Origin: Melanocharis versteri
Taxonomy: Eukaryota; Chordata; Aves; Passeriformes; Melanocharitidae
NCBI GenBank assembly: GCA_013397845.1
Contig: VZTG01004616.1
Location: 124,001-188,000 of the forward strand
Length of the DNA stretch: 64,000 nt
Direction of reading: 5' to 3'
Under the pieces are notes generated by a model. It was not told the DNA's origin. It ran no database searches and saw nothing but the letters and a program-made list of their open reading frames with translations. Position numbers and translations under genes: made by a program. Positions 30,401-42,400 of this stretch are shown here, in pieces. Position 1 is the stretch's first letter. Each line of letters begins with the position of its first letter.

Positions 30401-33400
30401 TCACCTTGGTCCAGGAACATCCAGCATGGAACCCACACTTACTCCTACCAAACCCTTGTATTCTCAGCGGCTTTGTCCTCCACCCAAAACTTCTTAATAG
30501 TACAGGCAGTCAAACAAGTTGCCACAGGGCAAATTTAAAGAGCATTAGCCACTCCAAAAATGTTTTTATTTTGCATAGCTAAGTGGGAAGTAGCTTACCC
30601 TTTACTGGAAGCACATTAAGCCACCTGAAACTTATCACAGGATATAGTGCATAGGAGTTTATTGTGGTGATGTGGGTTGGCTGAAGTGGAGGTTAGGGCT
30701 ATGCAGGATGAGAGTGCAATGTGCCCTTGCAACATCAGCTAGTGGAATAGCAGTTCTGGACTTTTCATGTCTGGACCTGAAACTGCTCAACTTATGCTAG
30801 AGGATGCAACACACTCATGGAATTCAGAAAACCTGAAGGAGAGCCAAAATATAATCTCCTATCTCACCTTATCACTCATTAAAAAAAAAAAAAAATCACC
30901 CCTTATTTTTGAGGATTAGGTTAATGAGACAAGAAAATATTAATTAGCAAACCCCTTAAAAAGAAACCTATAGTTATTTTTAAGCTCACTTAGAAGAAAA
31001 TATGAATTACTGCCAATCTCTTTAAGTCACCTTTTCGCAAATTTTCAAATTATCACACATGCTTTCTTCTTGTCCTGTTACAACTGTTTACAAGAACTAT
31101 ATAGCAAAAGTAAAATCTCCACCAATATTTTTATGCCTGAACTGTAGGCGGATACTGGAAAATTATGTTTTCACAATGCATTTATAAGCAGGCTTAAATA
31201 TGAGACGAGCCCAGGTCTCAAAGCGTATCCATATATACTTCTGTGCATGTACAGAAACCTCCACATATTAAATAACTCAGGTGTTGGGCCCCAAGAAGAA
31301 CAGCATTGTAGACATTATTAAAAGCAAGTGCTGTTCATAGCCTCCACTGCAGCTTGAACAAGGTCATCCAGCTGTTAACTGTGTAATGTGCAGAGGAGCT
31401 AGACAACCAGCTGATGCTGAAAGGTGTGACCAATCTAGCAATATCAGTGCCGCATCCAGAAAAGGTGGCTCAGCATCTGGACCATATTTTACTTAACACA
31501 ACATGATGTACAAAAGACATATACCATTCAGTTCTTAAGCAAACTCTGACTTAAGGAGCCACAGGATAGTAACAGCAATTTTAGCTAAAACATTGTTTGC
31601 ATCAACAAAAAGGGAGACCACTACAACACTGCACAGATTAAAGATTTCTGGCATTCATGTCTTAACACTGGAGTCCCATTTCATTCAAATGGGCCTTTCA
31701 TTGCTCAAGCACAACAAACTTCTGGCAATATTATTAAAGGACAGCTTTTGTTCAAGTACACGTGGCCAGAGACCATTACTGTCCAAAGAACAGTTTTCAG
31801 TACCTGCTGGGATCTCAGGATGGCAGCATCAATCTCATCCACCTTCTGAGAGATCGTGTCACTCACTAATCTGTATCGTTCATTGTCCTCCGTTATCATC
31901 TTGTCGAGCCCCTCTCTGGCCCTCCATGGCACCAGCTCCAGGAAGGCACTGCCAACTTCGTTCAGGGTGTCCACTAAGCCTTTGTTGTTCTTTGCTTCTT
32001 TTTTCAGCTCCTGTAAAAGGCCATTTAAAACAATTAAACCATTTAAACAACGGCAGTATATGAATGGAACATACACAGTTTGCAGTTTTTTCATTCTTTC
32101 AACTATCCCGTGAGTCAAGAGCTGGAATGTTTTCCACACAAAACAAAGGGCTAAATTAGAAGACTTATTTTCAGCTAATCTGTATTAGCTTTTTGATACT
32201 GTAAGTTGTTTGACAGAGAGGCAGGTGATTCTTAAGAGCATTTTCCACAGAATCTAACCTAAATATATTTCTCCAATCAGTATGACTGCCTGAAAATTTT
32301 CTATGAATTGTCAGTACTTCATGAAGCATCCAAAGAAAGTAAAACTAATGGATGGTTGCAAACTGCAACTCCATAAGGAACTAAGTCATCAGCAAATGAA
32401 ATCAGCATGCAATATAGCAAAATATGATGAATTCAAATGATTTCTTCAGTGTACAATGACTGGATTAAATTTCAAGCACATATTTGCACAAAGGAATGAG
32501 TTTTTACCTGCACACAATTTCCCATCTATTAAAGAAATTTAATAGAATTTTTTTAAGCTTCCCCCTCAACGTTTTCCATACCATGCAGCTTACACCACAT
32601 TTTTTCTTTTGAAATAAATCTTGTTAAACAAAATTAGTAATATATGTTTAAAATGCTGACACATTTTATACTTAAGAGGATTTTATCCATGCCACAGCTA
32701 AAGAACTAAAATAACTTTGTTTGACAACTTCTGAGGTTTCCCAGTCTTAGGTAGCACCTTGAATAAAATGAAAATGTTGTGCATCTCTCATGCTAAAAAT
32801 AAACCTCAGCCCAATTTCGTAAGTGATTATAACAGATGACTCTGGAAAGAGAGCTTGATTCTTAACTACTGTTACACTTAGTCAAATGATCTGATGCCAA
32901 AATCAGTTATTCAAAAAATTATTTCATGTCAAGCATAAATTAACAAAAAACCTCACCGAATCACAGAGCAGTAAATAACTCACAGGCTCTAAAACCTACT
33001 TTTTGTCTTTCTTGTACTTGGGTTAATTCTTCACCCTTTGGTATTTGAGTTTCATATGAGAGTAACTCCATCTCTACTTCATCAAGCCATTTGCAGAGTT
33101 CCTCATGAGTTGAGTGCAGTTGGCCTGCAAGCTGCAGAGCCTGCTCCAAAGTCTTGGATACATCAGAACTCAATTTAGTTATGTCTTTGTATCTCGCTTT
33201 AATGCCTTCCAGTTTATCTTGAACAATTACAACTTCATCACCTAAAATATCAGAGGGATATTATTTCCCGTGATCACAAATATTAAAAAGAAAAAGAAAA
33301 CCAAAACCAAACCACAACAACAACAACAAAATTAAAATCCCAAACTTCACGTATTACACCAACCTCAGTATTTAATTTATAAAATAACCCAAACAAGGTG

Positions 33401-36400
33401 ACAAGGCCAATCCTCTCAACTGTTGTAAATTATCCTACCATCACTAAAGCCCACAGAGCTACAAAGTTCACCTCAGTTCAGGATCAGTCCCTCTGTCTTT
33501 TTTTTGCTTTACTAAATTATTACAAAGTAAGCAGTTAAATCCAATATTAAACACAAATGTTGTTAAAAAAAATCCACCCTTAAATTCACAATACTTCATA
33601 TAAAAGCCAAATAAAAGATATAAAAGTGTTACTGAAAATGTAAAGAATAAAAAAAGTCTAAATATTACTAACTAGACTTTCAATTACAGAAGATTTTGAC
33701 ATCACAGTTCACCCTCATTGCTGTCCATTTGAAACACAACTCAAAAGGCAAAACAAAAAATAATGCATTGAAATTTATTAGCCTTAATATTAGACATGTT
33801 CAGTCTTCATCACAGAATATGTGAAATGTCGAAGTTTGGAACAGAAAAGGATAATACCACCCTGCACCAACATCTGTACATCTCAAAGGGTTCAAGGACT
33901 TTACAAGTACTGGAAAATCTGGACAGATGTTGATCTACAGAACAGACACATCGTATAGAACTGGAATGCAACTTTTCCCACAGCGTTAGTTCCCATGGCC
34001 AAAGCTTTCCCCTTGCAGTAATAGGTAGTCTAATATCTTGTTCATCTGTGGATGCCTGCAGGGAATTTACTGTGTCCACTGCCAAACAGCCTTCCATTAT
34101 GAGTAATGTCCATAACTTGCTATTAGGAATGGAATGCAGGTTCACTAAAATAATTTTCCACTAAAAATAATAAAAGAATTTAAGGGCTAAATTCTCTACA
34201 GGCAAAAAAGGGCTTTTGCTCACCTACATTAAAAGTAAAATTGGCCCCAAAACATAAGCTAGCTTGACCTCAAACCTTATTAAAATAAACAACTATGATT
34301 GCTTTAACCAGTAAATACGAACCATATTTACAAGTTTCGCTTTAATTTTCTTATGCACCTACAATACAAGAAAAAAAAGTATGACAAATTATAGTTTTAT
34401 GTAAGTCCTCACCTGTTGTCTGCTTGAGAAGCTCTAAGCCATTTTGTATAGCCAAATCAACATTTTGTTTTCTAAGAAGAATCTCTTCCTGAAGATCCTA
34501 AGAATAAAGGTCATTTATGTTAGCACAGACCTAAAAAATATATTATTTTTATTTAGAATAAGCATACTGACATTTTAAACCAAATATATTAGTGAAAATA
34601 AATGAAGTAAGGGGATAAAAATCAAATTAAAAACATGAATAAAATAAGAAATGAACAGAAATCAAAATACCAGTAGTTCAGAGTGCTGCTTCTCAAGCAA
34701 TTCTGTGTTGCAATCTTGGACTGACAATTTGTTCAGTTTATCATGGATTTCATTCAGCCAGTTCATCAATTCAACTTCATCCTCCCCAAAAATCTGAGCA
34801 TTGCTGTAAGCTTGCTGGAGAAGTTCAGACCTGCTGTTGCTCTTCTCTTGAATTTCAATGTATCGTGCCTGAGCAGAATCTAGCTTTTCCTGCACCATAT
34901 CTTTATCTTCCCTGGAGCTCATAGTCTTTAGAGACTGACCAGCACTAATGGCCTGATGTAAACTCTTATTGTGAGCTAGGACATCATCTTCTAGGGCCTA
35001 TATTTTATTTTAAACAATGAAGAATAATGGAAAAGAAAATCAGAAAAACATAAAATAAATTTAGGTAAAACTCAATAAAAATGGAACAAAAAAGGACATA
35101 TTGCCAACATAAATATATAAAACTTAAATTACAGGGGGCAAAATAAATGAAACAGTATGGCAAAATGAGTACAGTGCAACAGCTTTGCCAGTTGTGTTGT
35201 TCTTCACAGAAGCATCTAAAAAGAATGACCAAAGCAACTGAGTGGTTTGTGTCTTACTTTGTGCTGAGAAATTTGCTGCTGCAGTTTGGAGGCCTGCGTT
35301 CCAATGGGTTCTGCATTTGCAAGCCTCTTCTCTGTGGCTGTCAGCCACTCCACCAGTGGCTCCAGAGCTTCATGGAACTGCTGTGCCACCACCGAGATAC
35401 CTTCCAGCTGACGGTTCCTATCAATACACCAGGGAGTGGTTATCTTTTGTGATGAAGTAAGTGTGAAACAGTTTCAGTAAAGAAAAAAGTCCCTTGAATC
35501 CTTTGAAAAACACCCCAGAAATAATTCAATTTCATTTTAGGAACCAGTCACCAAATGAAACAGACATATATCCATGATATTCAATGAAAAGCAAGATAAA
35601 GTAAAAATCAAATAAAATTAAAAACAAACACACAACTCCAAGGCATTTGGCTAACATACCAGTTTTGCAAATAAAAATAATATCACTTTATTCATATACA
35701 TTTTGCTAAAAATAAACTAGCACTCAATTCAGCAAAACATTGTTTTATACCCAGTTAAGATAGTTCTCAAGTTTCCAGCTGCCTTAAAGCATAAAGTTAC
35801 ATTCCCTTGACTATTATACGTATTTTAAAGTTAGGCAAAGCCATTACTGAACCAGAACATACTGTCATGTTCCTCAGTGTTGTAAAATATCTTTAAACTT
35901 TTTTTCAATGATGAGAACAGAATTACTTGGTTCTAAATTTGCATCTCTTGTCCTGGATAAAAGCTCTCAATAAAGTTAGTGAGACAACATTAATAAAGCA
36001 CAGAGACTTGACATCTAAAACAGAAAAGCAGTATCTAAAACATTTCTGGTTCAGATTATTACACGTCAGAGAAGACTCTTGATTACAGCAAAGCCTTCTC
36101 TATAAGCAGTGCTGAACAAATGTCATTCAAGCAGACTTTTAGAAGAGATTTGTTCTACATGAAAACATCACAATACTGTCTTTCAAATGAGGATCTCATT
36201 CCAGATAAAAGCTACATTTATATTTGCTTTCCTTGGTTTTTTTTATAAACAAGGTAGACTTGATATACTTAGCCATGGAACACTCTGTGGGGTACTCTAC
36301 CTAGTTTTCAAAATCATCCTCAAATTCCTTCTTGATTCCTAGAGACCAGCCAAAGAACAAAGAAGACAAGCTTGCAGCTAATGGATGGCTTGGAAAAAGT

Positions 36401-39400
36401 TGCAATCTCATTTGTAATTAGATATCACCAGACTGGGAGGATATTATTAAATTAAACATGACATTAACATTTACCCCAGCTAATGAGTCAGATTCCTTCA
36501 ATAAAAAAGAAAAAAAAAAAGAAGGAAATAATGGTCTATTAGTGGTTGACTAATTAAATAATCCTATTATTAGTATGAGGTAACAGAACAGGTTCAGCTA
36601 AAGAGAGGCTACCAGAAGGAATAGAAGACAACAGAGGTGAGGTGAGTTCAATGCTACTTTAAGTACCAACACAACCATTTGCTCTTCACTGTAAAGCTTC
36701 ACTGTGCACTTTCAATTTTTCTTCAACTTCCCAAGTCATCTCTTACTCTCAACTATATGCCTTTTTCCAGGCTATGTCTCATGCACTCTTCTCTCTACTC
36801 TGAAAAATACTGTCCTTCTCAAATCCCCACCCAGAAAACACATTCAGTAACCCTTTCACAGATTTCTTCAAAGACACTTTACAGTTCATAACTTTACACG
36901 TATTTTATACATTGACAACAACTTATAAATGTAAGTCTGTGTTTACACAGATACTATGTGCATGGATTTTGTTTCATTTTTTTAATTGGAACTTGAATTG
37001 GACTGCAATGTCTCTTAAGAGATTGGGTTTTCTGTGTTGCTAGAATAGATATCTACATACTTTAAAAGTCCTTTTTATTCTTGAAAACTAAGGGAACTCA
37101 GCACCTTGCATGCATCTGCAACTGACGTTATGAAGACCTCTAAGTTGCAGAAACTAATCATGTAGATGACATAAAAAAAAGCAAAGAACTGAGTGACCCC
37201 TCTTTGTAGCAGCAAGTCAGGACTTTGAAGTTCCAAGGGAATATCATTTTATCTGTTAGGTGTAAAATTTGCACTTGATTCTATTGCAAAGCAGGTTCTT
37301 GCATCAAAACACTTGCATTCTGACTAACTGAGATAAAGTATTCAGAAGATACATATGTAGTTAATCCTAGCTGATTGTCACATCTTAGACTAAACTTTTT
37401 TTTAAGGGCTTTTGGTCTCCTCAGGTCACTTTTCTCCACTTTTCACTCAGAGGACCCATTATATCCACATCAAGACACTAGGACATAACGCAATCAAAAG
37501 AATGATAGTACTTGACACTGTAGAGTTCCACATGCTGCTTCTAAACATCTATCACATGGTATGTCTACATCTTTCAAATCCACGAAATAATTTCAAATAC
37601 CTTGTTTCAGCTTTACTGAGCAAGGCATCCCATCGACTATCCAGGAAACTCAACTGCTTCAAGATTTTCATTCTATCAGCAGGCTCTGCTGACTCCGCAA
37701 TTTTCTCCCCTTCGCGCTTGATTGCCTCAACAGTAGGCTTGCGGTCATCCAGCAGCCTCTGGAGAAGCTATAGAGAAAGCAATCAAGCACCAGGTTATTA
37801 AGAAATATTGCAATAATGCAAATTTAACAACGGTAGGCTTCTTGAAAAGCCGTTAAAACAAAAAAAAAAAAAACCACCCCAAAAAACCAAACTAAACCAC
37901 AATGCCTATATTGTGATAAAAGCGCGAACAATGCTAATCAAAGAGACACACATAACACACACATCAACCCCTTCCCTTACCAACACAGGCTCATTTTAGT
38001 TTCTCAGTTGTTTTCCTAAGAACACTGGAGTTTCATGAAGCCCAAACAACAACCCTGGTTTCTCTGAGGTAAGGATGTGTGGCAGCCCAAAAAGTGAACA
38101 CATAGAGGAAAAAGTGCTACATAACACCCTTGAAGGAATCCAGCGATTTAGAATTAAGCTACATTTTATTGGAACATTTATGGGAAAACTGCATGCCCTT
38201 CCAGATTTGGCATCAGAAAGGTAATTCAGATAAATAGAGAGATGGGAAAATAGATACTAAAACTATGGTATAATCAACTCATCACTTAGATGAGATACAA
38301 TCGAGTTCACCAGTCTAGTGTAGTACATTACTTCTCTGTGAAGAATAAAATGCGCCTCTGTCTGCAACCCTCCCTTCCTCCAGACGACAACCTGTACTGG
38401 CCATAACTTTATATTAAATCCTTGCGAGGCAGTGGGCCACACAGCCCAACTGCATGAATTGTATGTTTTATCAGCTACATTATCATTCTTTTTTCTATAA
38501 CCATTATTAAAATATGCCAAAGTTGATGACACTGATGGCATTTCTACGTTAGCACATTTCCCAATGGGATTCCAACTAATTACTAACAATGTTCACATCA
38601 AGATCAAGGGCCAAGTATTTAAGTCCATAATCTGCAATCTTATCTTGGAAGTATTACAGTGAAAATTTACTAGGTTTTATTTTCTACCTTTCAAATGGCC
38701 AAATACTGGATTTTATGCTTTCTCTTTTTCCAATGGATCTTTAACATCCTTCCCAGATAACATTAGTAAATCTAACCAGAGCTCAGATTACACAATATCA
38801 CTCTCTGTCTTATATCCCAGAAGATGAGCACTTCTTCTAACCCTGGACAAAGTCCTGAGTTTTGAACAGATGGTGCCTTTAAACACCTCAGCAAACTCCA
38901 GTGTAATATAATACACTTGAACAGACATTATGCTTTGCCAAAGACTGGGAATTTATTCTCACTGATCCAGTGGAAGGAGAGAGATTCTGAAACCATTTCA
39001 CTTACCTTCTGTTCTTGTATTTGGGCCTTGACAACTTTGAATTCAGCAGATGGTGGTTTCTGATTAGCCACAAGATCTTCTGTATCAATGAGCCAGCTAA
39101 GCAGAGATTCAAGGGCATCCTGAAATCTCCCACAGTGGAGGAGGGCTTCCTGCAACTGTGCAGCACGCTGGGCAACCTGAAAAAACAGTAGAGGATCTCA
39201 CCTATACGTTTTATTTCTGTGAAATAATTAGCCAAAATCTGTGTAACATCTGTCAATATCACTAATAAATACTCTTATTTTTGTAACTACTCATAACAGC
39301 GCTATGTCACAATTCAGCATTAATCTCCTGGGGCTGGAGACATCCAATGAAAATTTACTGGCGCCCAGTAAATCAGCCTGCTCTAGTAATTCCTTACAAG

Positions 39401-42400
39401 ATATTCCTGCTTTATATAGCTACAGTATTATGAAATATATTGATGGGATGTTTGCATTTCAGACTGTTTTTATTTTCCTTAAAGAAAGAGTGAGCCAGGA
39501 ATCCAAAGTAGCAGCTCTTAATAAGGGCCAATAATGCCATCAATGAGAAATAAAAATAGGAAAGAAGAAGGCAAATAGGTGTCTCTGGTTCTGCTGCATC
39601 ACTCCTTCAGGAAGAGAGCAGAAGTAGATAAGCACCATTTCTACTTCCCACCCTTTCCATTTCCCAACAGCAGCTACTGCTGAAACAAGACTTTTGAAAA
39701 GTACATAAAAACATCTACAGCCAGTTTTTCAAAGCAGTGGTACTTTCTGATGCCTCAAGCAACACGATCCTTAAGGTGCTGTAAAGGAAACATTCCACCA
39801 GTCACACAAAGCTGGGCTGTATCATTGCTCTGTGCACTGCGCAGGTACAACAGTGCGCATGAGCAAACACAACAAAGTGAAAAAACATGCAAACAACGAC
39901 TGAAAGTGGGACTGGATCTCCAGAGACCTCTTCCAACCCCAACCATTCCATGATTCTGTGAGTCTTTCCTGAATAAAAATTCAGGACAGACCTAGAGAAA
40001 GTTTGGCAAAACCTTATAAATGACAGCAACGCCTCCGGCTAGTGATATAAATCTCATCCTTAAAATGACAAACAAAGTGATTGTGTAAATACAATTCATA
40101 TTCTTAGTGAATATTTAATTTCCTGTATTTTGAAAGATGTCAGCAAGCAAATAATCAAAATCCAGAACACAACAAAAGCAGAATAGTATACAAGATAATA
40201 ACCTTCTTATTAAGAGTCTTCCAGCGGGTGTTGACATCTTCAAGGTCATGTTCAAGGTTTTCTGTGTTGGTACTTTTAGCAGCACTCTGAATAAGGCCCT
40301 GACCCAACCAATTTACTTCCTGTTGTTTTACTTGTAAGGGTTCAATTTCTTCTTTCTGGAATACCTGCAGTTGAAATCCAAGAAAGACATGAAACATGGT
40401 AACTTCTACCATAAAATGCATCTGGTGTTTATATGCCAGCATGCAACAAAAACATTGCTTGAAACTGGTGTCTAGAAGAAAGGAAGCCATTCCTTGTCAG
40501 GACCTTCCTAAAAAAGCATTAATAAATCTAAACGGAATAGACTCAATCTAAACAGTGTAAATTCAATACACCATAGAAGGGGAAATGGCATACATTTCCA
40601 TGAGTAGTTTTAGATAGGAAGGAAAGAGACAGAGAAAAACAGAGGCAGTGGAAGTTTAGGGAGGTGAAAAAAGAAAACTGACAGAGGGAAAAAAAGGCTA
40701 GAGAAACTCATCTGTTTAATTATCGATCTATAAAATCTAACAAAAACCAGCATAGAGCAGGAGAGACAACTGGGCAATTTTTTCAAATTAGGACCTAAGC
40801 CAAAGTTTTAAGTCAAAGAAACAGCGAAGGAAGAGATATTTTAAGATCTGTTTAGGAGATTACAATGGTAACAAGGGAGGAAGAGGCGCTACAGATGCTG
40901 TTGAAACAGTATCCCAGCAGACACCCAGGAAAATGGGCTTTCATTCAAAGGATACTCTTGCAAATTGCCAAGGCTTTGACCGTGCCCAACAGCAGTTGGA
41001 GCAGTTTTGTGTTTGCTTTATTTTACTCTTGCAGGTATTTTGGCTTTTTCAGAGCCAGATTATTACCATTAGCAACAGCAATGTAAATCTCCATTTGTAT
41101 TCAGCAGCATTAAGCTGCACTGACACAAGTGTCAATGAGATCAGAAAATGGCCTGAAGCCCCTGAATTAATTACACAGGCCAGTGAAAAATAACCAATGA
41201 ATAAACAATGCTAAAGAATGCTCAACTTTTGACCCTAAATCCTTCAATTTCTATAGCAGCATTCAGTAACAGTTTTGGTATACACTTAGCGCATTCAAAG
41301 CAACCTTTCTCAACATCCTGAAAAGCAGAGATCACTCTGAATGTACCAGCAACTCTCCTCTTTTGCACCAAACACACTGTGGCAAGTGATTGCTTTTAAA
41401 GCTGCAGACCTCAGGTGGCTGAGCACACTTCCACCAGCTTGACAAATTAATCTAGAAGCTACAGCAAATACACTAAACACGAGAGGTAAAATAAATTAAG
41501 CATTCCTAAGAAGTTTGTTCCTACGGACAAAAAAGCCCCTAAAAACTCTAAGACTGTGGTTACATGAAAACTGAGAGCATGCAATGAGTTGGCTGCTCCT
41601 AGAAGAAGGAAAATGCTTGTGTTTTTCTTGACTGTAGGGTAGGGAGGAGGCAGAATAATATTTCAACACAGAATCAATAACAAATTCTTCTTTTATGTGC
41701 CATAAAGTCTCATCTTTTGAGAACAACGTCCTACCACAGAGGGGACTGATCTCCATAATCTGCCCTTTAAAAATGCACACATTCTTTGTGGAGAGAAGCT
41801 TAAAATAAATTACAATTATTGCTGAGGCCAAAGTTTACCAGAACAACTTAGCAACAAAGCTTGAAGTATCTCAGATTTCAACCAGAGTGGGAAGAAAAAA
41901 ATTACAGACCCGACAAACACCCTTTCCTTATTACAAAGCTTCCCTTACTCTCTTACCTCATCGACCACTCACAAAGCACTGCAAGATCCTTTGCTTGTAA
42001 AATACTACCGTAACGTCAGATCTACTTTCTGGCATGCAAATGCAAAAGGCAGCTCTCAGAAGAAGCGGTGAGCCTTTAATCTGCCTGCTTTGGAAACCAC
42101 AACCATCTGATACTGTTGCTTATACCTTGATGAGTAAGGCTGCTCAGGCTGAACACATGGGCCGTAGCTGCCCTTGAATGGCATTGCCTGCGACCGCACT
42201 CGGGACAAGAGACCGAGCACCAGCACAGAGGAGGAGGCATTCCACCTCGGGAGTAACAGGCACCAGCTGGGCAATAAATAACCCTGCTCAAAACAGCTGG
42301 AGTAATCACCCCCTCAGAATTTGCCCCCAATTAATTTCCCATACTATTTCACCTACTTCGGACACCCCATGTGTGCTATGCAAATGACACTGATCACTGC

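Noticed and set aside
31593..32063. 156-codon plus-strand frame
   Set aside because: It is antisense to exon 17, whose minus-strand reading is strongly conserved.
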